Of a stretch of DNA of 64,000 nt, positions 9,977 to 20,600 are shown piece after piece. Location of the stretch: the NCBI GenBank assembly GCA_027488135.1, contig JAIYCH010000011.1, positions 25,909-89,908 on the forward strand, in the 5' to 3' direction. Each line of letters starts with the position of its first letter. The stretch's first letter is position 1. The translations under genes and the position numbers were made by a program. The notes under the pieces are model-generated. The model did not search any database, was not told the origin of the DNA, and worked only from the letters and a program-made list of their open reading frames with translations. The DNA is from Saprospiraceae bacterium (GTDB lineage Bacteria > Bacteroidota > Bacteroidia > Chitinophagales > Saprospiraceae).

Positions 9977-11014
9977 ATGAAACCAATATCTGTTAAACTA
10001 TTCTTTTTCTGCGCATTATTCTTCATTGTGGAGGGAAATGCGAAGACTATATTTGTAAAAATGGATGGGAAAGGGAACGGGGAAAGTTGGGAAAATGCCC
10101 TATCTAACCTTCAACTTGCCGTTGGCATGGCAACGGAATCAGACCAAATTTGGGTAAAAACGGGTATTTATTATCCAACAAAGACTAATAACAGGCAAAT
10201 TCCATTTTTAATTGATAAATCAGTACAAATTTTTGGAGGTTTTTCAGGTAGTGAAAAGGAGTTGAAAGAAAGGGATTTCAAACAATTCCAAACCATAATC
10301 TCTGGAGAAATAGGTGACAAAACTACGCTCTTGGACAACTCTCATAATATTTTTTTAATTGATATTGATAAGGGTGATATTGTTTTAGATGGTATTACAT
10401 TACAGCGTGGAATGGCCAATATTTCTTCCAATGCTTATGATAGAAAAGCGTCAGGAGCGGGAATATTTTATACCAGCAGTGGCAATAAAAGTAGTCTCTG
10501 GGTATCTAATTGTTTGTTTATCGATAATCAATCTCTGTATGGAGGCGCTATTTCTGCCTTCACACTTGAGGGAGGCGATGTCACTATTCACATAGAAAAC
10601 TGTGTTTTTCAAAATAATACTGCCGAAATTGAAGGAGGAGCTATTTACCATCTTGCAGCAAAAGGAAGCAAGGATTTATTAGACATTCAACACACCACCT
10701 TTACTGAAAATATTGCCACCTTTGGTGGAGCTATTTACCACAAAGCAGATAAAGGATCCATTTCCTCGCCACGGGTTAGTTTTTCAGATTTTGCCACGAA
10801 TATTGCCTACGTCAGAGGTTCTTGCATTTATAATCAATTAGACGATGAAGAAACAGGAAGTCCGTTATTTATAGATTGTAGCTTTTTCGAGAACAAGGAA
10901 ACGGTAGGTAATTCGATGGGTGACTCCAATAATATTCAAAAAAGTCAGAATAACGCTGATCGTATGATCATTAGACCGACGCTACGCGCCAATTCAAAAA
11001 GGAAGATTCCCTAA
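9977..11014 (+). CDS. Secreted right-handed beta-helix / PMP-repeat-like protein
   Basis: 345 residues. A signal peptide (about 1-22, ending GNA) is followed by KTIFVKMDGKGNGESWENALSNLQLAV, the usual start of a pectin-lyase-like beta-helix found in Bacteroidota surface proteins. The remainder contains repeated GGAIY/GGAIS turns (three clear copies) like those of chlamydial polymorphic outer membrane protein repeats. No T9SS C-terminal domain is visible, so it may be truncated at the 3' end or stay in the periplasm. Its last 21 bases overlap the convergent threonine dehydratase family gene. No enzyme active site can be named. Confidence 0.75.
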   Translation: MKPISVKLFFFCALFFIVEGNAKTIFVKMDGKGNGESWENALSNLQLAVGMATESDQIWVKTGIYYPTKTNNRQIPFLIDKSVQIFGGFSGSEKELKERDFKQFQTIISGEIGDKTTLLDNSHNIFLIDIDKGDIVLDGITLQRGMANISSNAYDRKASGAGIFYTSSGNKSSLWVSNCLFIDNQSLYGGAISAFTLEGGDVTIHIENCVFQNNTAEIEGGAIYHLAAKGSKDLLDIQHTTFTENIATFGGAIYHKADKGSISSPRVSFSDFATNIAYVRGSCIYNQLDDEETGSPLFIDCSFFENKETVGNSMGDSNNIQKSQNNADRMIIRPTLRANSKRKIP

Positions 11015-11950
11015 ATCGACATTCCCTCCTGTAAGTATGACGCCTACCTGTTTCCCTCTAAAAGTTTCTTTATTAGCCAATATAGCTGCTAAAGGTACGG
11101 CGCAGGAAGGTTCAATGATTATTTTCATTCTCTCCCATATTAATCTCATGGCCTGAACAATTTCATCTTCCTCAGCGGTAAATATATCGGTAACATGTCT
11201 TTTTATAATATCCAGCGTTAAAGGTCCCAGGGTTGTTCGCAAACCATCTGCTATGGTATCAGTCCTCTCATTTTGTTCAATATGACCACTTCTGAGTGAC
11301 CTAAGGGCATCATCAACCATTTTGGGTTCTGCGCCAATGATCATAATCTCAGGGTTAACATAATGCGCGGCCAAAGAAGTTCCGCTTAACAATCCACCGC
11401 CGCCAACGGGAGCAACCACAATATCTAACTGCGGGTAATCTTCCAGTAACTCTAAGGCAGCGGTTGCCTGCCCTGCAATCACATCATAATTATCATAAGG
11501 GTGAATAAAATGAGCCCCCGTTTTTCTTACTACTTCCGCCAAAGTACTTTCCCTTGCCATTTGATTTGGTTCACAGAAAATGATTTCCGCACCATAAGCG
11601 CGGGTTCCCTCAACTTTTATTTTAGGTGCATTATTGGGCATAACGATAAAAGCGGGAATACCTAAAAATTGAGCTGCTTTAGCCACGGCCTGCGCATGAT
11701 TTCCCGATGAATGAGTAGCTATTCCCAGATTTTTAACCTCTCCTTGTAATCGCAAAGAAGCGCTCGCAGCACCTCTCATTTTAAATGCACCTATTTTCTG
11801 GAAATTTTCACATTTGAAATAAATAGAACAGCCAGCCATACCATTTAAAAATTGGTTTGTCAACACCGGCGTTCTATGAATCATCGATTTGATGGAGTCT
11901 TGGGTCAGCCTCAAATCAGATAAGGTGGGAATACTTGAAAGTGATTTCAT
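10994..11950 (-). CDS. Threonine ammonia-lyase / serine racemase family PLP enzyme
   Basis: 318 residues of the fold-type II PLP family. The Schiff-base lysine is K56 in NFQKIGAFKMRGA, the substrate loop is SSGNHAQAVA (about 81-90), and the phosphate-binding glycines are GGGGLLSG (about 183-190). The C-terminal ACT domain of biosynthetic IlvA is absent, so it fits catabolic threonine dehydratase (TdcB-like: threonine to 2-oxobutyrate and ammonia) or serine racemase/dehydratase; these cannot be separated by eye. It follows the PBP4-type carboxypeptidase gene by 9 bp on the same strand, which suggests co-transcription and perhaps D-amino acid metabolism. The 3' end overlaps the convergent beta-helix gene. 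Confidence 0.85.
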   Translation of the reverse strand: MKSLSSIPTLSDLRLTQDSIKSMIHRTPVLTNQFLNGMAGCSIYFKCENFQKIGAFKMRGAASASLRLQGEVKNLGIATHSSGNHAQAVAKAAQFLGIPAFIVMPNNAPKIKVEGTRAYGAEIIFCEPNQMARESTLAEVVRKTGAHFIHPYDNYDVIAGQATAALELLEDYPQLDIVVAPVGGGGLLSGTSLAAHYVNPEIMIIGAEPKMVDDALRSLRSGHIEQNERTDTIADGLRTTLGPLTLDIIKRHVTDIFTAEEDEIVQAMRLIWERMKIIIEPSCAVPLAAILANKETFRGKQVGVILTGGNVDLGNLPF

Positions 11951-11959
11951 TTCTTATTT

Positions 11960-13294
11960 TTAAAAGTTATCTCTCAGAAAGGTTAATACCTTATTCATTT
12001 CATTTTTAACCACGACACTCCCTTCCACAAAATGATTATTCATAAAACTGAATATCAATGTTTTACCCTTATTTGTTACCACATATCCACTAAGGCAGTG
12101 GTTATTGGATAGTGATCCTGTCTTAGCAAAAACAAAAGGCTTTCCCTGGCCTTTGTAAGAACCTGAGATGGTACCCGACACCCCACCTGCTGGCAGTAAG
12201 CTAAAAAGTCTTTCTTGTGGCATCATCGCATATAATTTTTTTAAAATAAAAACCATATCCATAGGTGAAAAAAGATTGTACCTTGAAAGACCTGATCCGT
12301 CTGCCCAAACAGGTTTTTGTGGCCAGTCAGAAATTATGGAATCTCTTGCATACCTAATAAATTTTTCTGGATCGAGATAACCAAACTGTTTATCTGAACA
12401 TAAAATCAACAATTGTTCTCCTATAAAATTATCACTTTCCTGTAAAAAAAACCGATAAAGAGAATCCGGAATAGAGACTTTATAATTTGTAAAAGAAATA
12501 TTCTCCTCCACATTGAGTTTAATTTGAGATACAGGTTGCTGAATATCCTCTCTAAATACACCTAACACCGTTTCTACATCGGTACGAAATGGAACGAGCA
12601 AATCAAAACTGGTATCAAAAGCTACTTTATTGGCATAAAATTTATTTTCAAATTCATCTCTGTATATTTTGGGTTTTTTCCCCTTATCTGCATCGTCAAA
12701 AGTTAAATGATCTAACCAAAAACCGGGGGTGGTCAACCACTTACCCAGGCTATCTTTTTTAAACTGCACATAATTTCCATGTATAGGAATGGGGCTTCTT
12801 TCCACCTGGTAATAATAGGGATAATCTGCCCACGACCATCCTGAACCAAAACGATTCCCTTTCCAATTATCAAAAGAAAGCTTTACAGGCAGATTTGATT
12901 TTTTCCAAGGCTCCGGTTGTTCCACTGACAAAAAAGCCGGATGCCTCCACATCGGATTACCTGTTCCCTGAATAATTAGTTGCCCCTCATCTTCCGCTAC
13001 TCGCCAAACATTCAAACTATCGCCTAATACCTTTAACGCTGCATAAAGTGTGACTAATTTCACATTAGAAGCTGGAGTAAAATGTTTGTCTGCCTCTCTT
13101 TTTAATAAAATTTCTCCCGATGCCGCATCTTCAATCATTAATCCACTAAAATGCTGATTAAATATAATGGAGTTATGAACTAGATTATCTAATTCCTTTA
13201 CCTGCTTTTTATGTGTTTTTTGACCTAAAATGGAACCGATACATAAAAAAGAAATAACTACAATCCCTGAAAAAGAAACATAGGTTTTTGTCAT
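11960..13294 (-). CDS. dacB: D-alanyl-D-alanine carboxypeptidase/endopeptidase, PBP4 (S13) family
   Basis: 444 residues with an N-terminal signal/anchor (hydrophobic residues about 8-24). All three penicillin-binding motifs are present: SxxK at S76-K79 (ASNVK), SxN at S287-D288-N289, and KTG at 391-393. The S13 family trims or cleaves cross-linked peptidoglycan in the periplasm. At 444 residues it is shorter than classic DacB with its large inserted domain, but normal for Bacteroidota members. It lies 9 bp upstream of the PLP enzyme gene and is divergent from the beta-lactamase-like gene at 13389. Confidence 0.88.
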   Translation of the reverse strand: MTKTYVSFSGIVVISFLCIGSILGQKTHKKQVKELDNLVHNSIIFNQHFSGLMIEDAASGEILLKREADKHFTPASNVKLVTLYAALKVLGDSLNVWRVAEDEGQLIIQGTGNPMWRHPAFLSVEQPEPWKKSNLPVKLSFDNWKGNRFGSGWSWADYPYYYQVERSPIPIHGNYVQFKKDSLGKWLTTPGFWLDHLTFDDADKGKKPKIYRDEFENKFYANKVAFDTSFDLLVPFRTDVETVLGVFREDIQQPVSQIKLNVEENISFTNYKVSIPDSLYRFFLQESDNFIGEQLLILCSDKQFGYLDPEKFIRYARDSIISDWPQKPVWADGSGLSRYNLFSPMDMVFILKKLYAMMPQERLFSLLPAGGVSGTISGSYKGQGKPFVFAKTGSLSNNHCLSGYVVTNKGKTLIFSFMNNHFVEGSVVVKNEMNKVLTFLRDNF

Positions 13295-13388
13295 TTTGAT
13301 TTATTTTTTCTAAAAAATTGATTTGAAAGGGTTACAAATCTTTACTAATTCGTACTTTTCAGCTAAGTTAAAAAAAATACCCTTGAAA

Positions 13389-15230
13389 ATGTCATTCCTC
13401 AAATACACCGCCATCATTTTTTTATCAGTGATAGGTTCAAAAGCCTTGTCTGGTCAGATAAATAACATCGATCCTTATCAGGTTGCCATTCAACAAATAA
13501 GAATGACATCTAATGAAAAATCAATTATTCCATTTAAAAAACTAGAGACACTATCTATTACGCACCTGGTATTGGGCAAGGCACAAGTTCAAACCAACGT
13601 TTTTAGTAATCAATTAGACAAGTATGCCTCTGTCAGTCATTATCAACTCCCTCTTCAAGATAATCTCCAAAATCTTGACATTTGGTTAAAAGCGAGAAAA
13701 TCCGCTGGTGATAATGCCTTTATTATCGAAATCTGGACTGCTGAAAATTTTAGCAAAGATAAATTAATCCAAATAAAAACATTATTTGATGGTTTGCCAG
13801 TGGTCATTGTAAACTTCGACTCAGAATATTTTGACCGTAAGGATGAAATTGGAAATAGTGTGAAATTTGACATTCAAACCCTTTCCGGTTACTGGCACCA
13901 ATCTTTAGCAGCACAACTTATTTTTGGAGGCTTAAGCATTGAAGATGGAAAGGAAACAAAGGGGGTCCGACTTGGATATTCACCAGTGGCCAGTGTTGAC
14001 ATGAAGGCGAATATCCTCCATGATAGTATTAAATTTATCATAGAAGAAGGTATTGCAGCCAAAGCATTTCCCGGTGCTCAGGTTCTCGTGGCCAGAAAGG
14101 GCAAAATTGTGTACCATGAGGCGTTTGGCAAACACACTTATGAGGGGGAACAAAAATTATCTACAAATGATATTTACGATATGGCCTCCGTTACTAAAGT
14201 TAGCAGTGGCCTTGCTGCGTTAATGAAGTGGTATGGAGAAGATAAATTAGATTTAGATGCGCCATTAAGTACCTATTTGCCGGAAGCAAAAGGAACGAAC
14301 AAAGCTGATCTAAAAATGAGAGATATACTGACGCATCAAGCCAGATTAAGGGCCTGGATTCCCTTTTGGAAAGGTACTTTAGTGGGAAACAGCAGGAATC
14401 CATGGCAAAAAAACTGGAATAATAATCGAAATAATGATTATAGGTTTAAGGCAAAAACATTCAGATTACAAGCGACAAAAAATTATTCTATTGAAGTACC
14501 GGGCGGCTTATGGTTACATAAAAATTATCCGGATAAAATGGCCTCCCATATTTTTAAGTCTCCCCTTAATACTAAACCTGGGTATGTTTACTCCGATTTC
14601 TTTTTTATACTGATGCCTAGATTGGTCAAAGCGCAGACGGGGCAAGAATTTGAAAGTTATATTAAAACCCAATTTTACAAACCATTGGGCGCTAATACAC
14701 TGACTTGGAACCCATTGCGGTTTTTCGATACCACTCAAATTGTGCCCACAGAAAGAGATACTTTTTTTAGAATGACCCTTTTACAGGGAAATGTACACGA
14801 CGAAGGTGCCGGTATGTTAAACGGTATTTCCGGTCATGCAGGTTTATTTGGTTCTGCCAATGACTTAGCTAAATTAATGCAGTTATACCTTAACAAAGGT
14901 ATTTATGGCGGAGAAAGACTTATCGGGGAGAAAGCTTTTGATGAGTTTACCCGCTGTCAATTCTGCCCTGATAATTATCGAGGTGTAGGTTTTGACAAAC
15001 CGTTCGTTCAATATATTCCTGGTAAAAGTTCCATTGCAAAAGATGCTTCTCCTGAAAGCTACGGTCACAGCGGATATACAGGTACTTTTGTTTGGATAGA
15101 CCCCAAAGAAGAGCTGATTTACATTTTCTTATCCAACCGAGTATATCCTACCAGAGAAAGCAGGGCTATTTACGATTTGAATATCAGACCGCGCATCCAA
15201 CAATCTATTTATGACGCGTTGAAAAATTAA
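13389..15230 (+). CDS. Serine hydrolase (class C beta-lactamase fold) with an N-terminal GH3 C-domain remnant
   Basis: 613 residues from the ATG at 13389; an in-frame TTG further upstream would bury the signal peptide (MSFLKYTAIIFLSVIG...LSGQ). Residues about 30-215 resemble the GH3 C-terminal domain (start RMTSNEKSIIPFKKL, end LAAQLIFGG). From about 225 to the end is a beta-lactamase/PBP-like domain with SxxK at S267-K270, YSD at 401-403 and HSG at 560-562. Bacteroidota commonly have a fusion of about 1000 residues with GH3 N-domain, GH3 C-domain and beta-lactamase. This protein keeps the last two but lacks the GH3 catalytic domain, so it should not be a glycosidase. The substrate is unknown; an esterase or peptidase of cell-wall fragments is plausible. 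Confidence 0.82.
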   Translation: MSFLKYTAIIFLSVIGSKALSGQINNIDPYQVAIQQIRMTSNEKSIIPFKKLETLSITHLVLGKAQVQTNVFSNQLDKYASVSHYQLPLQDNLQNLDIWLKARKSAGDNAFIIEIWTAENFSKDKLIQIKTLFDGLPVVIVNFDSEYFDRKDEIGNSVKFDIQTLSGYWHQSLAAQLIFGGLSIEDGKETKGVRLGYSPVASVDMKANILHDSIKFIIEEGIAAKAFPGAQVLVARKGKIVYHEAFGKHTYEGEQKLSTNDIYDMASVTKVSSGLAALMKWYGEDKLDLDAPLSTYLPEAKGTNKADLKMRDILTHQARLRAWIPFWKGTLVGNSRNPWQKNWNNNRNNDYRFKAKTFRLQATKNYSIEVPGGLWLHKNYPDKMASHIFKSPLNTKPGYVYSDFFFILMPRLVKAQTGQEFESYIKTQFYKPLGANTLTWNPLRFFDTTQIVPTERDTFFRMTLLQGNVHDEGAGMLNGISGHAGLFGSANDLAKLMQLYLNKGIYGGERLIGEKAFDEFTRCQFCPDNYRGVGFDKPFVQYIPGKSSIAKDASPESYGHSGYTGTFVWIDPKEELIYIFLSNRVYPTRESRAIYDLNIRPRIQQSIYDALKN

Positions 15231-15231
15231 A

Positions 15232-16617
15232 TCAATTTTTGATGGGCTGAAAAAGATTTATTCTTACCCCCGATTGAAAAGAAACCGTTGAAATACGGTC
15301 ATTGTAGGGACCTATACCTTTACTAACGTGTCCTACAAAAGATTGATAGCTCGATTGTGCGAAAATACTTGTTCTTGGTGAAATCATCTTTTCAGCTCCA
15401 ACTCCCATGTCCATAGATAAATATATGTTATCAATGAGCGTTCCTCCCTGCATTAATCCCTCTTCAAGATTTTGATAAACACTATTGGTTTTACCCGTTA
15501 AAGCAACGGAGGAGGGAAAAAATCCTGGGTGGACAATAAAGTAATTTGCAGAGAGCGTGACTTGAGCCGTAGCACCCAAAGAAGCGTAAAGACGCCAATT
15601 TTCTTTGTGAACAATATTGAAACGGGTAAATACAGGAATTTGTAAAAGATTTAGCTGAATTTTCTTTAATTGCTCAGTAGTGTAACCATCTCTTAGACTA
15701 CCTTGTATAAAGGTGACCGCTGGGGCATTGTACTCTTTATGCGCAAAAATGAATCCAAAGCCGGTTTCTAAACGTTTTGCTCCCTCACTTAGTAAGAAAC
15801 CAAGATGAAAACCTGATGAATTTCTGATGGTTTCAGGAACTTTAAATCTTGGGTAGGCCGGGGTAAAAACATTATCACCGTCTAATCCAGTTAATAAGGT
15901 TAAATGCCATTTCCCAAAATCAAGTATATTGTTAATATAAATTTTTCTTGTCCCAATGGGGATGTGTCTTGATGTTAAAGTAGGAATTTGATTTACCTCA
16001 GGGAAAGATTCTAAAGAAACGGGTGACATTTTAAGAATTATTGGAGACGAGCTTTGAATAGGCTCAACTTCTAATAGTCCTTTTTTGGGTAGTAGTTTAT
16101 TTACCTCCTCATAAGATTGATTATCTGATACCTCTGACAATATTCTATCTAGCTGATTATCATTAAGTTTATTTTGAATATTGTTTTCTACTACTTTAAT
16201 TTCCGTTGTTGCAGAGGAACTTTTATCAACAGATACTTTAGTTCTATTTTCCAGATTGATCGATTGGGAGGTAGGTACCTGCCGAATGACTCCTACATGC
16301 AAACACGTAAAGAACAATAAAACGGCCATGGTAACTTCCATGGCTTTAAACCATATAATCTTATTTTCATTTCTTTTGATATGGGAATAGTAAGAATGAA
16401 AATGCCCCCAGGCGTGCCTTTCATTTGTAGGAAAAATGAATTGATTTAATTTTTCATGAATGTTTTGGTCAAACATTTTTTCCGCATCAGTCTGATCATC
16501 CAACAAAGCGTCATTCCATTTTTCAGAAAAATTTTTCCATGCATCTTTAGGAACCTTCGTTTCCAGAGATTCCAGTTTATCCTTCAAAAATTGGTCCATT
16601 TTTTCCTCTTCCATCAT
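15232..16617 (-). CDS. Membrane-anchored probable anti-sigma-type protein with barrel-like C-terminal domain
   Basis: 461 residues. The first 95 are charged and probably cytoplasmic (MMEEEKMDQFLKDKLESLE..., with DAWKNFSEKWND repeated in style as HAWGHFHSYY). One transmembrane helix lies at about 92-115, followed by a linker of about 110 residues. From about 225 on there are beta-strand-rich segments like small outer membrane beta-barrel proteins (GLDGDNVFTP, LGFLLSEGAKRLETGFGF, YQSFVGH). The start overlaps the sigma factor stop by one base (TAATG), implying translational coupling. Such genes beside ECF sigma factors are usually sigma regulators, so the N-terminal domain is inferred to bind the sigma factor. 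What the C-terminal domain senses is unknown. Confidence 0.7.
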   Translation of the reverse strand: MMEEEKMDQFLKDKLESLETKVPKDAWKNFSEKWNDALLDDQTDAEKMFDQNIHEKLNQFIFPTNERHAWGHFHSYYSHIKRNENKIIWFKAMEVTMAVLLFFTCLHVGVIRQVPTSQSINLENRTKVSVDKSSSATTEIKVVENNIQNKLNDNQLDRILSEVSDNQSYEEVNKLLPKKGLLEVEPIQSSSPIILKMSPVSLESFPEVNQIPTLTSRHIPIGTRKIYINNILDFGKWHLTLLTGLDGDNVFTPAYPRFKVPETIRNSSGFHLGFLLSEGAKRLETGFGFIFAHKEYNAPAVTFIQGSLRDGYTTEQLKKIQLNLLQIPVFTRFNIVHKENWRLYASLGATAQVTLSANYFIVHPGFFPSSVALTGKTNSVYQNLEEGLMQGGTLIDNIYLSMDMGVGAEKMISPRTSIFAQSSYQSFVGHVSKGIGPYNDRISTVSFQSGVRINLFQPIKN

Positions 16618-17168
16618 TACCTCTGCTTCAATAAAATGTTTTGTAATTTGAGTCTTGCCTTCACCAAATTTGATCTTGACGTACTTTCATTAACATCAAG
16701 TAATTGGCTAATTTCTTTATGCGAATAACCTTCAATGACATATAAATTAAAAACGGCGCGATAGGAGGGAGAAAGTTGCTGAACGGCGTCTAAAATTTCC
16801 AATTCTGAGAAACGGCTCACTGCATCCGCATCAAAGCTGGCCACATGACTTGCCTCGTCCATATCCGAAGTTCTTCTGCGCATATTTGACCGATAATAGT
16901 CAATAGAAGTATTAACCATTATGCGTCTAATCCAGGAAACCAAAGAAGTACCCGGCTGAAAAGAGTGAATATTCCTTAATATTTTTATGAAGCCTTCGTG
17001 CATAATGTCGAGAGCATCATTTTCGTTATTAGCGTAACGCATACAAACCCCCATCATACGCGCATAATACTCTTCATAAAGGGCTTGTTGCGCCCATTTC
17101 TCTCTGCGTATGCAAGCTAAAACCACATTTTGTTCAGCATCCCAACTGCCAGGAATTACTAATTCCAT
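16617..17168 (-). CDS. ECF-type RNA polymerase sigma factor
   Basis: 183 residues. Sigma-70 region 2 spans about 30-95 (YARMMGVCMRYANNENDALDIMHEGFIKI, then SWIRRIMVNTSIDYYR) and region 4 about 125-180 (LSPSYRAVFNLYVIEGYSHKEISQLLDVNESTSRSNLVKARLKL). This is the normal ECF size, directing RNA polymerase to a small regulon in response to an envelope or other signal. It is translationally coupled to the membrane protein at 15232-16617, its probable regulator. Confidence 0.92.
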   Translation of the reverse strand: MELVIPGSWDAEQNVVLACIRREKWAQQALYEEYYARMMGVCMRYANNENDALDIMHEGFIKILRNIHSFQPGTSLVSWIRRIMVNTSIDYYRSNMRRRTSDMDEASHVASFDADAVSRFSELEILDAVQQLSPSYRAVFNLYVIEGYSHKEISQLLDVNESTSRSNLVKARLKLQNILLKQR

Positions 17169-17231
17169 AAAATACGTTTGAAAAATTGAATCAAGGCTAA
17201 CAAGTTACTCTGTTATTTAGAGAAATACCAA

Positions 17232-17612
17232 TTAATTGGCGTGATTTTTTAGCAGCACTTCATTTTCCGCATCGAGCCGTTTAAAAAAATGAATAATTTG
17301 TTCAATTAAATATCTTTCCTGGGCTTCAGGTCCTTCCACCGGACTTTTTGTTACCCGGTCGTAATGTGGCCATCCGTCCGCATCTCTCCCTTTAAACACA
17401 TAAATTCCTTGCTGACTCAATAACTCACAAATAGCAATATGCATTAAATCTTGCTTTTCTTCCTTTGTGTAAGTTTTTTGCCAACGACCTAAAATTTGAA
17501 TGCCCACCAGCAGCAAAACGGCATTAAGATCAGGAAGTTCAGGTTTCTTAAAAGCCTCTTTTATTTGATTTCTAATTCGAAGCCAATCAAAATTTATTTC
17601 CCATTCTTCCAT
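17232..17612 (-). CDS. Conserved hypothetical protein downstream of metH
   Basis: 126 residues with no signal peptide, membrane segment or recognised catalytic motif. Visible features are an acidic/aromatic start (MEEWEINFDWLRIRNQIKEAF), LNAVLLLVGIQILGRW, and a GRDADGWPHYDRV stretch. It begins one base after the metH stop codon and is surely co-transcribed with it. It looks like a compact helical cytoplasmic protein. No function is assigned. Confidence 0.7.
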   Translation of the reverse strand: MEEWEINFDWLRIRNQIKEAFKKPELPDLNAVLLLVGIQILGRWQKTYTKEEKQDLMHIAICELLSQQGIYVFKGRDADGWPHYDRVTKSPVEGPEAQERYLIEQIIHFFKRLDAENEVLLKNHAN

Positions 17613-17613
17613 A

Positions 17614-20600
17614 TTAGTTGTTATAATTTAGATTTGGAGAAAGCCATTTTTCAATAATCTCCAAAGACATATCTTTTCTATCTGCATAATCTTCCACCTG
17701 ATCTTTAGATATCTGACCAACGCCAAAATAGGTAGAGGCAGGATTTGAAAAATACCAACCGCTCACAGAAGCAGCAGGATACATGGCAAAACTTTCGGTT
17801 AAAATAATACCCGTTCTCTTTTCTACTTCAAGAAGTTCCCACAACTTCTCTTTTTCAGTATGATCTGGGCATGCAGGATAACCTGGAGCTGGTCTAATAC
17901 CCTGAAAATCTTCTTTTAATAAATCGATGGCAGAAAAATTTTCATCTTTAGCATACGCCCAGGTATCCGTTCTTACCCATTCGTGTAATTTTTCAGCCAG
18001 GGCTTCTGCCAATCTATCAGCCAGCGCTTTAAGTAAAATAGATTGATAATCATCTAAATTCTCCAGAAAATAGGCATCCATTTTCTCGATATTAAAGCCT
18101 GCGGAAACGGCAAAAGAGCCAATAAAATCAGGTTTGCCTACTGGAGCAATGAAGTCGGAAAGTGACCTATTTGGCTGTCCGGGTGCTTTTTTAAGTTGTT
18201 GCCTCAAACACTGCAAGCGCATTTTTTCAGTGGTTCTCTCTTCGTCGGCATAGATAATAATATCATCTTCTGTCCCTTGATTTGCTGGAAAAACACCCCA
18301 AACAGCTCTGGCCTCGAGCCAGTTTTCATCAACAATTTTTTTGAGCATGGCATTGGCTTCTACAAAAAGTTTCGTTGCCTCCTCCCCTACGACAGCATCT
18401 TTGAGAATATCTGGATATTTACCAGCCAGTTCCCAAGAGCTAAAGAAGGGTGTCCAATCGATGTAAGGAACTAATTCATCTAATGGGAAAGGAATTTTTT
18501 CCTGTATCCCTCCCTTTTTTGGCACTGGAGGCGTGTAAGTAGCCCAATCCATGGTCCATTTATTTTTTCTGGCTTCTGCAATAGGAAGAAACTGTTTTAC
18601 CTGTTCTCTCCCTACTCTTTGCTCCCTGATTCTATTGTTTTCAGCTCTGACATCCAGAATGAAATTACTGCTAACGTCTCCTTGTTCACTAAGTAAATTA
18701 CTGACCACTCCCACAGCACGGGATGCATCTAATACATGGACTACGGGACCCTTATATTTAGGTTCTATTTTTACCGCTGTATGGGTTCGACTGGTTGTTG
18801 CGCCACCTATCAGCAACGGAATAGTAAATCCAAGACGCTGCATTTCACTGGCAAGGTGAACCATTTCATCTAAGGAAGGCGTAATCAGACCTGATAATCC
18901 AATAACATCTACTTTTTCCTCTTTTGCTCTTTGCAGAATTTTATCAGCGGGTACCATAACCCCCAGATCAACAATATCATAATCGTTACAACCGAGAACA
19001 ACACCAACAATATTTTTACCAATATCGTGTACATCACCCTTTACAGTAGCAAGCAAAATTTTACCTTTTGCCCGACTATTCCCATTTTTATTTGCTTCAA
19101 TATAAGGCGTTAGCCAAGCTACTGCCTTTTTCATTACCCGGGCACTTTTAACTACTTGGGGAAGAAACATTTTACCTTCACCAAATAAGTCACCAACGTA
19201 ATTCATGCCATCCATCAAGGGGCCTTCAATAACAGACAAAGGTTCCGCTACTTGCGTGCGTGCCTCTTCAACATCCTCATCAATATAGTCTGTAATTCCC
19301 TTTACTAAAGCATATTTAAGTCTTTCATTAACAGATTGATTTCTCCAGGAGAGATCTTTCTGAATCGACTTTCCTGCATCCCCTCTAAGAGACACGGCTA
19401 AATCAGTTAATCGCTCGGTGGCATCTGCTCTTCTGTTAAAAAGCACATCTTCCACTTTTTCGAGTAAATCGGGTTCAATATTAGAATAAATATCCATCAT
19501 CCCGGCATTTACAATACCCATATCCATGCCAGCACGAACAGCATGATAAAGAAAAGCGGTGTGCATTGCCTCTCTTACCACTTCATTTCCTCTGAAGGAG
19601 AAAGAAATATTACTTACTCCACCACTAACTTTGGCACCAGGGCAAAGTTTTTTTATCTGACGGGTAGCTTCAATAAAATGAATCGCATAATCATTATGTT
19701 CCTCAATGCCAGTAGCTACGGCAAAAATATTAGGATCAAAGATGATGTCTTCAGGAATAAAACCTACCTTTTGAGTAAGCAAATCATAGGCTCTCTTACA
19801 AATATCTACTTTTCGTTCCACGGTATCGGCCTGACCCAACTCATCGAAAGCCATAACCACTGCCGCCGCACCATAACGACGAACCAATTTAGCTTGTCTT
19901 AAAAAAGCTTCCTCCCCTTCTTTTAATGAAATTGAATTTACGATACATTTGCCCTGAACGCATTTTAAACCAGCTTCAATGACAGAAAACTTTGAGGAAT
20001 CAATCATTATGGGAAGCTTTGCGATATCGGGTTCGGACATAACAAGATTTAAAAATTCCACCATAGCTTGTTCCGAATCGAGCAAACCCTCATCCATATT
20101 TATATCAATGATTTGGGCTCCCCCTTCTACTTGTTGTTGGGCGACTTTTAGGGCTTCCGTGTAATTTTTCTCCCGAATTAATCTTGCAAATTGCTTGGAA
20201 CCCGTAACATTTGTTCTTTCACCCACATTAACAAAATTTGTTTCGGGGCGAATGACCAGAGGTTCCAGACCACTTAACGTAGTGTAATGGCTTCTAGGTG
20301 TTCGTTTTCTTGGAATAATACCCTTAACTGCTTCAGCCATAGCCTGAATGTGATCGGGCGTTGTTCCACAGCAGCCACCCACTATATTTACGAAACCAGA
20401 AGAGGCAAATTCCTTAATATACTGCTGCATTTCTGAAGCACCCTGATCATATTCTCCAAACTCGTTAGGCAAACCTGCATTAGGATATGCGGAGATATAA
20501 CAGTCTGCCAAATCAGATAATTCCTGGAGGTAGGGTCTCATTTCTGTTGCTCCCAAAGCACAGTTTAAACCTACACTTAAGAGAGGAATATGGTTAATAG

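Noticed and set aside
13323..13388. Upstream TTG start for the GH3-C/beta-lactamase gene
   Set aside because: It would put 22 extra residues before a good signal peptide beginning at the ATG at 13389.
13389..15230. Antibiotic-resistance beta-lactamase
   Set aside because: The fold is shared by esterases and peptidases. Fusion architecture and context do not indicate resistance; the same applies to 57815-59335.
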